From NCBI RefSeq assembly GCF_024362765.1, contig NZ_CP093302.1, forward strand, positions 2,665,564 through 2,729,563: DNA of 64,000 nt. Reading direction: 5' to 3'. Source of the DNA: Alkalihalobacillus sp. LMS6. GTDB lineage: Bacteria; Bacillota; Bacilli; Bacillales; Bacillaceae_D. The first letter of the stretch is position 1. Every line of letters starts with the position of its first letter. The position numbers and the translations under genes are program-made. Below, piece by piece: positions 18,246 through 27,164 of this stretch. The notes below the pieces were generated by a model. It saw nothing but the letters and a program-made list of their open reading frames with translations, had not been told where the DNA came from and searched no databases.

Positions 18246-18278
18246 AAAAAAAGGATACCATGAACCTCATGATACCCT
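18246..18278 (-). terminator. Terminator of ytxK
   Basis: Minus strand: 12-bp stem AGGGTATCATGA/TCATGGTATCCT with a 3-base loop and a T7 tail. Confidence 0.88.
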
Positions 18279-18285
18279 TCCAGCT

Positions 18286-19275
18286 TTACCGACCTAGCTG
18301 TTCTGTAAACCAGTTATTAATACTGCTCATCATGTCCTGCATTGCTTTCGCATTCGAGAAGGATGGTAGCTCTGCAAGAAGCGCTTGCTGAGGCTTATGC
18401 ATGTTCTTCCCTTTCTTTTGAATCATTAAGATGCTTTTTTGCTGCTGAGCATTGGAGAACATTGAAGAAGGGAGCTGTAGCAAGCCTAAAATAACCGCAT
18501 GTTCTTTTAAATACGCATGCAGTTTTTCTGCTTGATCACTTTCAAACAAGAAATTCGGTACGAGCAGTACACCAAACCCTTCATCATGCAACGCACGAAT
18601 TCCTTGCTCAATCATTAAATGATGAATGTACGCATGACCTGTTTCCGCTTTTAATTCAAATCCACTGGCCACATCATCTTTTGGATAATAGCCAACAGGA
18701 AGATCAGCAACAACAAGATCCACGTTAGGAACTTTTAATTGAAGGCTGTCTTGGTGGAAAAGCTGTATTTCATGCTGTTGTAAATTTGCACTAGCAAATG
18801 CATTTTTCAGTAGCGTTTCGTCCACTTCAAATCCGTACGCTTGTCCGATTCGATCTTCTCCGTGATTGCAGATTGAAAAAAGTAAGTTCCCTGAACCAAC
18901 GGCAAGGTCCAAAACATCTCCCTTTTTTTCTGTACCTTGAAGTTTATTAACGAGGTAACTCATAAACAAACTCACAGCATCAGGCGTCATAGAGTGATGA
19001 GGCTGAACAACGCCTTTCATCCCTTTAATAACCGCAAGTTGAAACGCCTTGCGAATTTCTTCTTTTGAAAAAGAAATTTCTTTAACAGGCTCCATTAATG
19101 CAAGTAGCTGGGCATGTTTATCTTGAGAAACTGGTTGAATAACACCTTTCTCGAATAAATTATCCCCTGCTTCTGCTAAAGCGTCTAAATAAGTGATCTC
19201 TAGTGTTTGTTCTAACAATTGAGCACTATGATTTAAATATTCATATAATGTTGCCACATTTGATTGTTCTTCCAT
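18286..19275 (-). CDS. ytxK: YtxK: class I SAM-dependent methyltransferase-like protein
   Basis: 329 aa. N-terminal helical region, then a Rossmann fold of the N6-adenine methyltransferase type (type I restriction HsdM-like) from ~95. The SAM loop is DLAVGSGNLLFS (~122-133). The catalytic NPPY/F position reads ADLPVGYY, as I recall for B. subtilis YtxK, so DNA adenine methylation is not assured. Position between ackA and tpx is the conserved Bacillus arrangement. Function unestablished. The RBS AAAGGGTG precedes the ATG. Confidence 0.85.
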   Translation of the reverse strand: MEEQSNVATLYEYLNHSAQLLEQTLEITYLDALAEAGDNLFEKGVIQPVSQDKHAQLLALMEPVKEISFSKEEIRKAFQLAVIKGMKGVVQPHHSMTPDAVSLFMSYLVNKLQGTEKKGDVLDLAVGSGNLLFSICNHGEDRIGQAYGFEVDETLLKNAFASANLQQHEIQLFHQDSLQLKVPNVDLVVADLPVGYYPKDDVASGFELKAETGHAYIHHLMIEQGIRALHDEGFGVLLVPNFLFESDQAEKLHAYLKEHAVILGLLQLPSSMFSNAQQQKSILMIQKKGKNMHKPQQALLAELPSFSNAKAMQDMMSSINNWFTEQLGR

Positions 19276-19332
19276 TGTTTTTCACCCTTTTGTTCTCACT
19301 TTACTGATCCGTATTGTACAGATTTACACACG

Positions 19333-19358
19333 AAAAGTCCACTCTAGAGTGGACTTTT
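19333..19358 (-). terminator. Terminator of tpx
   Basis: Perfect 26-base palindrome (AAAAGTCCACTC then its complement) with a TTTT end in either direction, 20 bases after the tpx stop. Confidence 0.75.
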
Positions 19359-19379
19359 GTTTTCACCTGTTGATCAGAT

Positions 19380-19877
19380 TTAGTTGTTGCGCACTGCGTT
19401 TAATGCAGCTTCATAGTCAGGATGTTCGCTCACTTCACTCACATACTGTGCATAAACAATTTCATCTTGCTCATTTACAACGAATACAGAGCGAGCAAGA
19501 AGACGTAATTCTTCAATTAACACGCCGTATGCTTGTCCAAACGATACGTCTTTATGATCAGATAAAGTTTGGACGTTTTCAATTCCTTCTGCTGCACACC
19601 ATCTTTTTTGAGCAAAAGGTAAATCAACACTAATTGTTAAAACAACTGTGTTGTCTAAGCTCGCCGCTTCTTCGTTAAAACGACGTGTTTGCGCATCACA
19701 TACGCCAGTATCAATGGACGGAACAACGCTAATTAACTTTACTTTGCCTTTATAGTCTGAAAGGGAAACATTAGACAAGTCATTTGCAACGACTTGGAAA
19801 TCTGGTGCTTTATCGCCTGCTTGAATTTGTTTGCCTACTAATGTGACAGGCTTTTGCTTAAACGTAACTTGTGTCAT
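19380..19877 (-). CDS. tpx: Thiol peroxidase
   Basis: Atypical 2-Cys peroxiredoxin that reduces hydroperoxides using thioredoxin. 165 aa. The peroxidatic cysteine is Cys60 ([12 protein letters not shown]) and the resolving one Cys94 (KRWCAAEG), both at the canonical positions. The RBS AAAGGAG lies 10 bases before the ATG. An 11-codon upstream frame (19874-19909) ends in an ATGA overlap with this start, so translation is probably coupled to a leader peptide. Confidence 0.97.
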   Translation of the reverse strand: MTQVTFKQKPVTLVGKQIQAGDKAPDFQVVANDLSNVSLSDYKGKVKLISVVPSIDTGVCDAQTRRFNEEAASLDNTVVLTISVDLPFAQKRWCAAEGIENVQTLSDHKDVSFGQAYGVLIEELRLLARSVFVVNEQDEIVYAQYVSEVSEHPDYEAALNAVRNN

Positions 19878-19909
19878 TGATCATCCACTCCTTTTATCCT
19901 TTTTATCAT
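19874..19909 (-). CDS. 11-aa leader peptide upstream of tpx
   Basis: Codes [11 protein letters not shown]. It has its own strong RBS (AAAGGAGG, 19919-19926, nine bases before ATG), and its TGA overlaps the tpx ATG (ATGA). Such short frames with a better RBS than the main gene often set the translation level of the downstream gene. No protein-level support. Confidence 0.4.
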   Translation of the reverse strand: MIKRIKGVDDQ

Positions 19910-19962
19910 AACGTTTTTCCTCCTTTTATTGCAAAAATTATGCATGGTCGTTTTTCAAATAT

Positions 19963-20003
19963 AAAAAGACCTTCGTAAGCGACATCACGCACTTACGAAG
20001 ATC
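19963..20003 (-). terminator. Terminator of ytfIJ
   Basis: Minus strand: GATCTTCGTAAG pairs with CTTACGAAGGTC around a short GC-closed loop, followed by TTTTTATA. Confidence 0.85.
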
Positions 20004-20039
20004 TATTTTTTATTAAGGAAACATTGTTCGGTGAACGAG

Positions 20040-20480
20040 TTATACAATTGGATCCTCATAAGGTCGTTCTTCATGGTCATCATCTACTGGGTGATCATGC
20101 TCGTCATGCTTCATCATATGCTGAATTTTTTCGAAAGCTTGCGGGGCCAAATCCAATAACCGTTCGTATAAATGAGTTGAGCTATCTAAATGGACCATGT
20201 TTACACCTTTATGATTCACAACGAGGAACGCAATTGGCGTGATCGATACACCCCCACCGCTCCCTCCACCAAATGGATGGCCTTGTTCCGCATAAGTACC
20301 GGAATGCTCTGTATAAAACTCGCTTCCTCCTGCCGCAAAACCGAAGCCTACTTTTGAGACAGGCATAATAATACTTCCATCTGGGGTTTCAACTGGATCT
20401 CCGACAATCGTATTGACGTCTGCCATTGCTTTAATGTTTTCCATCGCGGTTTTCATTAAACCTTGAATTGGATGTTCCAT
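20040..20480 (-). CDS. ytfJ: GerW/YtfJ-family sporulation protein
   Basis: 146 aa. It starts MEHPIQGLMKTAMENIKAM and contains VGDPVETPDG and KVGFGFAAGGSEF, the hallmarks of the YtfJ (GerW) family. In B. subtilis this is a forespore protein with a role in spore germination. A central Gly-rich segment (HPFGGGSGGGVS) precedes a hydrophobic strand, and the C-terminus is His/Asp/Glu-rich. ATG 20478-20480 has AAAGGAG upstream; the longer frame overlaps ytfI and is unlikely. Downstream of ytfI in one operon. Confidence 0.92.
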   Translation of the reverse strand: MEHPIQGLMKTAMENIKAMADVNTIVGDPVETPDGSIIMPVSKVGFGFAAGGSEFYTEHSGTYAEQGHPFGGGSGGGVSITPIAFLVVNHKGVNMVHLDSSTHLYERLLDLAPQAFEKIQHMMKHDEHDHPVDDDHEERPYEDPIV

Positions 20481-20511
20481 CTTCTCATACTCCTTTATCA
20501 TTGGTAAGCAT

Positions 20512-21168
20512 TTACGCACTCGTTGCTTGATTAAAACGCTTCTCAACTTTTTTATAGCTGAATAAGAACAACAGCATTGTAACGATAGCGTGCCACAAAG
20601 TGAACGTCACTATGCATGAAAGGAACAAGCGATAGCCTTTTGCTTGAAAATGAGGCGTTACCTCTAGTTTATGTTCTCCATCCCATCTTACTTTTGCTTG
20701 GACCCATCCGAGACAACAGGTTTTTATTGTCCAAATAAGACCTGCTACTTGAGCCGTCGTTGCCGCATCTCCTGTGCCAAATTCCGTTTTCCACGTTACA
20801 TGTTTAAACGTTAATTTTGATAAAAACCGGTATAAGGACTGTTTCATCTTTGGAAAATGAGCGGCAAACCGCTTTGCTTTTTTAAGAAGCATTCGTAAAT
20901 CGGCCATTCCCCACTTCTTTTTCTTTTTTGAAGCGTTATTAACTGTTTTTTCATCCTCTTCAACCGTTACGGTTTGTGTGGAAGCGTTAAATTGAACAAT
21001 TGGAACATTTAATGTGTAAAGTTTTATTTTTAAAAAGTATACATAAACCGTTAATAAATCATCTTTTTGATGATGGGCATAACGCATATGAATTTTTAAT
21101 GGAATAAATAGGATAATTAAAATAAGCAGTAGTAAACTAATAAGTGGTGTTAAAATCCAGTAAAGCAT
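20512..21168 (-). CDS. ytfI: DUF2953 membrane protein YtfI
   Basis: 218 aa. N-terminal membrane segment (residues 2-24), a soluble middle with a Lys-rich stretch (~90), and a second hydrophobic helix near 180-200. This is the DUF2953/YtfI architecture, always next to ytfJ in Bacillus. The RBS GGAGGG precedes the ATG. It probably acts with YtfJ during spore formation; no biochemical role is known. Confidence 0.82.
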   Translation of the reverse strand: MLYWILTPLISLLLLILIILFIPLKIHMRYAHHQKDDLLTVYVYFLKIKLYTLNVPIVQFNASTQTVTVEEDEKTVNNASKKKKKWGMADLRMLLKKAKRFAAHFPKMKQSLYRFLSKLTFKHVTWKTEFGTGDAATTAQVAGLIWTIKTCCLGWVQAKVRWDGEHKLEVTPHFQAKGYRLFLSCIVTFTLWHAIVTMLLFLFSYKKVEKRFNQATSA

Positions 21169-21204
21169 GATTTTCCCTCCTTTCCTTTACTATGTGCAAA
21201 TTAA

Positions 21205-21236
21205 TATAAAAAAAACCAGCTAAATTTAGCTGGTTT
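21205..21236 (-). terminator. Terminator of the amidohydrolase-sppA-yteJ operon
   Basis: Perfect 24-base palindrome (AAACCAGCTAAA and complement) followed on the minus strand by a T8 run. The yteJ stop codon lies at its centre. Confidence 0.9.
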
Positions 21237-21783
21237 CTTCTACATGAACTACGTACGTTTCTGCAAATAAGTCATGCACGCCTTGTTTTTTTGGTGTACA
21301 GGCAACAACAATATAAGCGAGTAATGTGAGATTCCCCAAAATCGGCGCTTGATGTATAAAACGGCCGACTCCTTCTCTAAAAAACAATTGCCCCCACGTT
21401 AATCGGTCACCTTTTGCAGAGATGACTTCGATACCAAAAATCATCTTTCCAAGCGTCTGTCTAAAGAAACGCGTCATTAATCCGAAATAGAGAAAAAATA
21501 AAATCGCATAAAGTACGCTCGGGAGAAAGAAAGCCGTAAAGAAAAACGACCATTGAGAGTCACTACTCGCAATAAATGGTGCCCATGTATTGACAAGTAC
21601 CCCGTTTATTCCGCTTAAAATTAGTAAATCAAAGAGAAATGCCCAAAACCGCATCCAAAAACCTGCATACCGTCTTTGGACAAACGCTGTTTCTTCAACA
21701 GCATAATTCATCATTGGGTTCATGGAGTCCTCTTCTCTTCGTAAATGTCGTTTTACTCGAACTGATCCTGTTGTCTGTTCCAT
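21226..21783 (-). CDS. yteJ: RDD-domain membrane protein YteJ
   Basis: 185 aa, RDD family. The domain starts at the arginine/aspartate-bearing first helix (RYAGFWMRFWAFLFDLLILSG, ~40-60). Two further helices follow, with the conserved aromatic/Gly loop (FRQTLGKMIFGIEV). Next to sppA as in B. subtilis, where a YteJ homologue is linked to the SppA protease in lantibiotic/lysozyme resistance. ATG 21781-21783 has GAGGTGGTGA upstream that overlaps the sppA stop. An internal ATG (residue 21) with GAGG is a possible alternative start. Confidence 0.85.
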   Translation of the reverse strand: MEQTTGSVRVKRHLRREEDSMNPMMNYAVEETAFVQRRYAGFWMRFWAFLFDLLILSGINGVLVNTWAPFIASSDSQWSFFFTAFFLPSVLYAILFFLYFGLMTRFFRQTLGKMIFGIEVISAKGDRLTWGQLFFREGVGRFIHQAPILGNLTLLAYIVVACTPKKQGVHDLFAETYVVHVEETS

Positions 21784-21794
21784 TTTTCACCACC

Positions 21795-22760
21795 TCACTC
21801 GTGATTGTACATGTAGTATGGCTTCGGTTGATTAAAATCTAGTTTGATTTCCGTGTCATTACCAAATAGTTGCTTGACTGATAAACCAAATAAATTTCCA
21901 AACCCTGGCAACGCTTCATTTGAAACCACTTGGTAATTCGCACCAAGTTCCTCACGCATCGCTGTAATGGTATCTTCAAGCGATCCAAGCTCATCAATAA
22001 GACCTTCATCTAACGCTTGGCGTCCCGTATAAATCCGTCCATCACCTAATTCACGAACACGATCTTCTGGCATGTCACGCCCTTCAGAAATAATTGCGAC
22101 AAATTCTTCGTAGTATTCATCCACAATGCCTTGAATGATTTCATCTTCTTCTTCTAATGGCTCTCGTGTTGGTGAAAGAATGTCTTTATACGGCCCACTT
22201 TTGTAAACTTGTTCTTCGATTCCAATATTATCAAGCAACTCCGCTACGTTTAATGAACTCATAATTACCCCAATTGATCCTGTTAACGTTTGCGGTGTAG
22301 CAAAAATCCGGTCGGTTGGTGCTGCAATGTAATAGCCTCCAGATGCAGCCATTCCACCCATTGACACGTAAATTGGTTTTTCAGTCTGATCTTGAATTTC
22401 TTCGATCGCTGAATGAATTTCTGCTGATTCAAGAATTCCACCACCTGGCGAATCTACAGAAATAATGATGCCTTGTACACTACGATCCGTCATGGCTGTT
22501 TCTAGTTCCGTTAAAAACACCGCATGATTATAGCCACCAGCCGTATCAAAAATGCCTGGTTCGCCTGAATCAATAATAGCCCCGTTTAATTCAAGCAACG
22601 CAATTTGCCCAGTTGGGTCCCCGTCACTTATAATGGTCTGTTCTGTTCCACCCATTACCGGAGCTGAATATGTATTAAATGCAACAGTAATCGTCGTAAT
22701 AAGCGTAAACAATAGGACAAAGGCTCCTATCCCTAACGCAATCCACCTTCTTGCTTTCAT
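21795..22760 (-). CDS. sppA: Signal peptide peptidase SppA
   Basis: 321-aa membrane-anchored serine protease of family S49, which degrades cleaved signal peptides. An N-terminal membrane anchor (residues 6-28) is followed by the SVDSPGGG substrate-groove motif (~102), the catalytic serine in GGMAASGGYYIA (~142) and the general-base lysine in SGPYKDILSP (~197). Its start overlaps the stop of the upstream amidohydrolase by four bases, and yteJ follows after 11 bases. Confidence 0.95.
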   Translation of the reverse strand: MKARRWIALGIGAFVLLFTLITTITVAFNTYSAPVMGGTEQTIISDGDPTGQIALLELNGAIIDSGEPGIFDTAGGYNHAVFLTELETAMTDRSVQGIIISVDSPGGGILESAEIHSAIEEIQDQTEKPIYVSMGGMAASGGYYIAAPTDRIFATPQTLTGSIGVIMSSLNVAELLDNIGIEEQVYKSGPYKDILSPTREPLEEEDEIIQGIVDEYYEEFVAIISEGRDMPEDRVRELGDGRIYTGRQALDEGLIDELGSLEDTITAMREELGANYQVVSNEALPGFGNLFGLSVKQLFGNDTEIKLDFNQPKPYYMYNHE

Positions 22761-24343
22761 CGCTCTCTTCCTCCTTTTTCAAATACCGTATACCCATTGA
22801 TGATCGTTGCTAAAACTTGAGCTTGTTCAAAAACGTTTTCATCCCCTGTGAAGAGATTTTGATTAAGAATTGTCAAATCTGCATCATATCCAGGCTTGAT
22901 TTGTCCTCTGGTCTTTTCTTTTCCAATAGCGTAAGCACTCCCTGTTGTAAATAAAGAGACTGCTTCATAAGGCGTCAGTGCTTCACTTTCATTATAAACA
23001 CCTTGGTCATTTTTTCTGAAAACAGCCGCATGCATACCTTTCAAGGGTTCAACAGGTTCAATTGGTGCGTCCGATCCACCAGCACACGGAATAGAAGCTT
23101 CTAACAATGTTTTCCATGCAAATGCATAAGGCATTCTTTCTTCGCCAAGTCGATCCTCTACCCACGGAAAATCAGATACGACAAAATGCGGCTGCACATC
23201 CACGATTAAAGGCAGTTGCTTCATTCGTGCAAGTAAATCGTTTCGAGCAACCTGTACATGAATGAGTCGATCACGCTTATTCGTTTGTCCGTTTTGTTCG
23301 ATCGCTTGCAACGACATATCCAACGCTTGATCCCCAATTACATGAATCGCAACGCCTAAATTTCGCTCTCTTGCTTTATGTACAAGATCGTTAAGGGCAA
23401 ATTGTGTGTGAATAAGCAAACCAGACGTGCTCGGCTCATCATGGTATGGCTTACTTAATGCAGCTGTTCTTCCTCCTAGGGCACCGTCCGCAAATATTTT
23501 CAGGGTCCCTAATTCGATGTAAGGTGTTAATTCTTGTTTCCCCACATATGGAGATCGATCGTACGCATCCAGTTCTTCATGATGAATTAACAAATGCGCG
23601 CGAAAAGGCCTCTCCTCTCGCACAACCTCATGATAAATGTCCAATGTTTCCATAAGTCCATTATAATAGTGGAGGTCTTCACTATGTCCACCGGTTAATC
23701 CGTGGGTGTAACAATCTTCAACTGCAACTTGGAGCGCTTTTTTAACTTGGGCTTTTGACATAGGCGGCATAAAGCTCTGCACATGATGAACAGCAGCGTC
23801 GTGCAAAATGCCATTCGGATGTCCATTATCATCTCGTTCAATTCTCCCGCCAACCGGATCTTTTGTATGGTTATCAATGCCGGCTAAATCAAGCACGGTT
23901 TGATTGACAATTGCCGCATGTCGGCAAATGCGCATAACAAAAATAGGACGCTCTTGACTAATCTGATTTAAATCTAAGCTTGTTAATCGCTCATGGTTGG
24001 GATCATTGTGCTCGTTCCAGCCAAGCGCTTCAATCCACTCTTCCTCTCCTGCTGTTAGGTCGTTTAATTGCGCGAGAGCCTCTTGTTTCGTTGATTCAGA
24101 AAGGTCTAACTTAAGTCGTTTTTGCCCATGAGCAATAAGATGAAGATGGCTATCAACAAAGCCTGGATAAACAAAAGCACCGTGAAGGTTTTTCATTTCT
24201 GGAGCCGTTTTTGCCCATTTCTTTTCTAATGATTTAGATAACCCGACATCGACGATTTTTCCATTTTCAATGTAGACAGCTTCAGCGATCTTCCCTTCTG
24301 CTTCCATCGTATAAACGGTTCCATTATAAAGAAGTGTCCCCAT
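22757..24343 (-). CDS. YtcJ-type amidohydrolase
   Basis: 528 aa, amidohydrolase family 3 (YtcJ-like, TIM barrel). The metal motif V-D-S-H-L-H is near residue 63, a histidine in TGGHSEDLHYYN near 216, HVIGDQA near 335, and DAPIEP near 440 (metal aspartate). Such enzymes hydrolyse N-formyl or cyclic amide substrates; the actual substrate is unknown. First gene of an operon with sppA and yteJ. RBS AAGGAGGAGG, ATG start. Confidence 0.82.
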   Translation of the reverse strand: MGTLLYNGTVYTMEAEGKIAEAVYIENGKIVDVGLSKSLEKKWAKTAPEMKNLHGAFVYPGFVDSHLHLIAHGQKRLKLDLSESTKQEALAQLNDLTAGEEEWIEALGWNEHNDPNHERLTSLDLNQISQERPIFVMRICRHAAIVNQTVLDLAGIDNHTKDPVGGRIERDDNGHPNGILHDAAVHHVQSFMPPMSKAQVKKALQVAVEDCYTHGLTGGHSEDLHYYNGLMETLDIYHEVVREERPFRAHLLIHHEELDAYDRSPYVGKQELTPYIELGTLKIFADGALGGRTAALSKPYHDEPSTSGLLIHTQFALNDLVHKARERNLGVAIHVIGDQALDMSLQAIEQNGQTNKRDRLIHVQVARNDLLARMKQLPLIVDVQPHFVVSDFPWVEDRLGEERMPYAFAWKTLLEASIPCAGGSDAPIEPVEPLKGMHAAVFRKNDQGVYNESEALTPYEAVSLFTTGSAYAIGKEKTRGQIKPGYDADLTILNQNLFTGDENVFEQAQVLATIINGYTVFEKGGRER

Positions 24344-24401
24344 CTTCCTCCTCCTTTTTATTCCAATACTAGTATAGCATTAGTGTTCGGAAGAAAACAT
24401 G

Positions 24402-24427
24402 AAAAAGGAGCAGGGATTCCTGCTCCT
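24402..24427 (-). terminator. Terminator of the SASP gene
   Basis: Minus strand: 9-bp stem AGGAGCAGG/CCTGCTCCT with a 4-base loop and a T5 tail. Confidence 0.9.
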
Positions 24428-24442
24428 AGCCATCTTATGAAA

Positions 24443-24637
24443 TTATTTTTGATATCCACCCATTTGTTGCTCAGCTTGAGCTACTAGACGTTTAGTGATT
24501 TCACCACCTACAGATCCGTTAGCACGAGCAGTTGAATCAGGACCAAGGTTTACTCCGAATTCGCTAGCGATTTCGTATTTCATTTGGTCAAGAGCTTGTT
24601 GTACACCAGGTACGACTAAGTTATTTGTGTTTGCCAT
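24443..24637 (-). CDS. sspA: Alpha/beta-type small acid-soluble spore protein
   Basis: 64 aa. It saturates spore DNA and protects it from UV and peroxide. Family signatures are present: [20 protein letters not shown] followed by the GPR cleavage site around E-F-G-V, and the C-terminal [15 protein letters not shown]. The RBS GAAGGAGGTG is very strong, as in other ssp genes. A sigma-G type promoter lies at 24663-24691. Which of the paralogs (sspA-D) it matches best cannot be decided by eye. Confidence 0.96.
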   Translation of the reverse strand: MANTNNLVVPGVQQALDQMKYEIASEFGVNLGPDSTARANGSVGGEITKRLVAQAEQQMGGYQK

Positions 24638-24662
24638 GTTGTTTCACCTCCTTCGGTACTTC

Positions 24663-24691
24663 TAGAATGTGCGAAAGAGGGAAGAACATAC
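24663..24691 (-). promoter_or_regulatory. sigma-G promoter of the SASP gene
   Basis: Minus strand: -35 GTATG (consensus gYATR) and -10 CATTCTA (consensus CATnnTA) with 17-bp spacing. Forespore expression is expected for an ssp gene. Confidence 0.6.
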
Positions 24692-24713
24692 ACAAAAATT
24701 CACTGGAAAATTT

Positions 24714-25919
24714 TTAAAATAAGTTTTCGATTGCTGAACTCTCTTCAAAAGCATTGATATGAACAGTCTCAATGGCGTTTAATGCTTCTTCACATTTTTT
24801 TTCAATCTCTACATATTGCTCGAATTTATTTGCACCTTCTCGTTTTGGCTTTGTTTTTGAATCGGTTGGAAGGAAAATCGTGCAACAGTCTTCATAAGGT
24901 AAGATCGATGTTTCGTACGTGCCGATTCGTTTTGCGTATGCAATCGTCGTTTCTTTGTCAATCGCAATCAAAGGGCGAATAACAGGCAGATTCGTTACTT
25001 CATTGATCGTGTTCATACTGTGTAGCGTTTGAGAAGCAACTTGTCCTAGACTCTCGCCATTTGAGATCGCTAAAATACCATTTTTTTGTGCAAATGCATC
25101 TGCAATCCGTAGCATCATCCGTCTCATAATCGTCATTTCAAAATTTGACGGAACTTCCTTATGAATATGCGTTTGAATATCCGTAAATGGAACCAGGTGG
25201 ACTTTAATACTTGTGCCATATTTTGTTAGTTCCTTCGTTAAATCAAGCACCTTTTGCTTTGCACGTTCATTTGTATAAGGCGGACTATGAAAATGAAGCA
25301 TCTCAATTTCTGCTCCTCGCCCCATTAACATATGGGCAGCTACTGGCGAGTCAATTCCGCCTGAAAGCATGTGCAAAATTTTGCCACTCGCTCCTACAGG
25401 GAGCCCTTTAGCGGATTCAATTGCTCCTCCTGTTATATACGTGCCTGCATCGCGAACATCAATCGATAAGTTAAGATCAGGGTTATGCACGTCTACTTTA
25501 ATGTTGCCATCTAAGGAGCGCAAAATATGCCCACCAATTACATGATTCAATTCTTGTGAATTGACTGGAAAGCCTTTATTCGCCCGTCTTGAAGAAACTT
25601 TGAATGTTTTCACTGTTGGGTGAAGCTTTTCAATAAAATATAACGCGCCCTCTTGGATCGCTTTTGTGTCATTTTCAACGTGCATCGCCAAACTAAAGGA
25701 ATAAATCCCGAATACATGTTTCAACGCTTCTTGAATCGGCTTTTCATCAGCACCATGCAGGTGGACAATAATTCGACCTTGAATTCGTCTCGCTGTAACG
25801 CCTTGAAACGGCTTTAATACTTTTCGAATGTTTGCCAGTAATAGCTTTTCGAAATGGCTTCGGTTTTTCCCTTTTAACGCTAACTCGCCGTAGCGAACAA
25901 CGATATGATCGATTTTCAT
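24714..25919 (-). CDS. thiI: tRNA 4-thiouridine synthetase ThiI
   Basis: 401 aa, modifies U8 of tRNA with sulfur donated by a cysteine desulfurase. An N-terminal NFLD region and THUMP domain (~1-165) precede the PP-loop ATPase motif SGGIDS (186-191). There is no C-terminal rhodanese domain, as in B. subtilis, where the NifZ desulfurase partners directly. The start overlaps the nifZ stop by one base; the pair forms one operon. Confidence 0.96.
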   Translation of the reverse strand: MKIDHIVVRYGELALKGKNRSHFEKLLLANIRKVLKPFQGVTARRIQGRIIVHLHGADEKPIQEALKHVFGIYSFSLAMHVENDTKAIQEGALYFIEKLHPTVKTFKVSSRRANKGFPVNSQELNHVIGGHILRSLDGNIKVDVHNPDLNLSIDVRDAGTYITGGAIESAKGLPVGASGKILHMLSGGIDSPVAAHMLMGRGAEIEMLHFHSPPYTNERAKQKVLDLTKELTKYGTSIKVHLVPFTDIQTHIHKEVPSNFEMTIMRRMMLRIADAFAQKNGILAISNGESLGQVASQTLHSMNTINEVTNLPVIRPLIAIDKETTIAYAKRIGTYETSILPYEDCCTIFLPTDSKTKPKREGANKFEQYVEIEKKCEEALNAIETVHINAFEESSAIENLF

Positions 25920-27055
25920 TAATATACCTCCTGAAGTGACGGAACAAGTCGTTTCATTGTCTGAATAAACGTCGTAATTTCTTCCTCTGTTGTAAGAAAA
26001 GACATACTTACCCGAATAGCGGACTCTGCTCGAACGTGATCATGACCTGCACCAAGTAAAATCCGACTTGGTGCACCTGTCTTCGTTGAACATGCCGATT
26101 GAGTCGATACGTAAATACCTTCTTTCGAAAGAGATTGTACAAGTACTTCTGCTTTAATTTTTGGAATCGACATATTAAGAATATGTGGGGCACCATCTTG
26201 CTCCGGGCTATTGATCGACACCCCTTCAATCGATGCGAGTGCTTTATGAAGCTTGTCACGAAAGCTGTGTAAACGTTGGTGGTTTTTTGCTGCACCGTTT
26301 TCGCCCATTTCTAATGCTTTTGCAAAACAAGCTGCACCTGCAAGATGCTCTGTTCCTGGTCGTAATGCTTGTTCTTGCTTTCCCCCACGCATCACTGCTG
26401 TCAGCACAGAAGGGTTGCGAGCGTACAGAACGCCGGTCCCTTTCGTTCCATGAATTTTATGAGCAGATAACGTCATAAAATCAATTGATTTTATGATGTC
26501 GGGATCCATTGGGATTTTCAACAGACTTTGAACGGCATCCACATGTAGGTGAATCCGCGGATACAAAAGAATCAGCTTGGCAATTTCCTCAATCGGCTGA
26601 ATCGTTCCTAGCTCCCCTTGAACATGCCCAATACTCACTAAGATTGTGTTTTTTTGAATCGCATCTTCTACTTGCTTCACCGTCACCCTTCCAAACGAAT
26701 CAGCTTGAATATACGTAACGTCATGCCCTTCTTTTTCTAATTGGCGAATATTCTCGTAAACTGATGCATGTTCAACAGTCGTGGTGATGATGTGAGATCG
26801 TTTACTCGTTGAAACTACCCCTCTGATTGCAAGTACATTTGCCTCTGTTCCTCCGCTTGTAAAAAGAAGTTGGTCCGTTCGGCACTGCAAAAATCGCGCT
26901 ATTTTTTTCCTAGCATGATTCATTACCTGCTCGGCTTCCATCCCCAACGAATGTAAAGAAGAGGGATTGCCGAAGTAGTCATACGAAATTTTTGTATATA
27001 AGTCTAACACTTCTTTATAGGGTTGTGTTGTTGCACTGTTATCTAAATAAATCAT
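25919..27055 (-). CDS. nifZ: Cysteine desulfurase NifZ
   Basis: PLP-dependent desulfurase, 378 aa; it supplies persulfide sulfur to ThiI. It begins [12 protein letters not shown]. The PLP lysine is in [10 protein letters not shown] (~205) and the catalytic cysteine in QSACSTKTG (~325). The short cysteine loop and the adjacent thiI identify the NifZ type rather than SufS or IscS. RBS AAAGGAG. A 13-base palindrome (27070-27082) sits immediately upstream of the RBS. Confidence 0.94.
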   Translation of the reverse strand: MIYLDNSATTQPYKEVLDLYTKISYDYFGNPSSLHSLGMEAEQVMNHARKKIARFLQCRTDQLLFTSGGTEANVLAIRGVVSTSKRSHIITTTVEHASVYENIRQLEKEGHDVTYIQADSFGRVTVKQVEDAIQKNTILVSIGHVQGELGTIQPIEEIAKLILLYPRIHLHVDAVQSLLKIPMDPDIIKSIDFMTLSAHKIHGTKGTGVLYARNPSVLTAVMRGGKQEQALRPGTEHLAGAACFAKALEMGENGAAKNHQRLHSFRDKLHKALASIEGVSINSPEQDGAPHILNMSIPKIKAEVLVQSLSKEGIYVSTQSACSTKTGAPSRILLGAGHDHVRAESAIRVSMSFLTTEEEITTFIQTMKRLVPSLQEVY

Positions 27056-27069
27056 GGACGTACTCCTTT

Positions 27070-27082
27070 ATTGGTAACCAAT
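27070..27082. promoter_or_regulatory. Palindrome ATTGGTAACCAAT before nifZ
   Basis: Perfect inverted repeat around one base, two bases upstream of the nifZ RBS. The TTGGT/ACCAA form resembles operators of GntR/LacI/OhrR-type repressors. No cognate regulator is evident here. Site function is inferred only from symmetry and position. Confidence 0.3.
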
Positions 27083-27134
27083 TGTGCTTGTACAATCAAA
27101 GCTTATCTTAGCACAGAAATGAAGCTATTGCAGA

Positions 27135-27164
27135 CAAAAAACGAAGCTGAAAAACAGCTTCGTT
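27135..27164 (-). terminator. Terminator of ezrA
   Basis: Minus strand: AACGAAGCTG/CAGCTTCGTT stem with a TTTTT loop, followed by a T-rich tail. It begins at the ezrA stop codon. Confidence 0.85.

Noticed and set aside
24344-24401. Small gene between the SASP terminator and the amidohydrolase
   Set aside because: No start with an RBS and no open frame of useful length.
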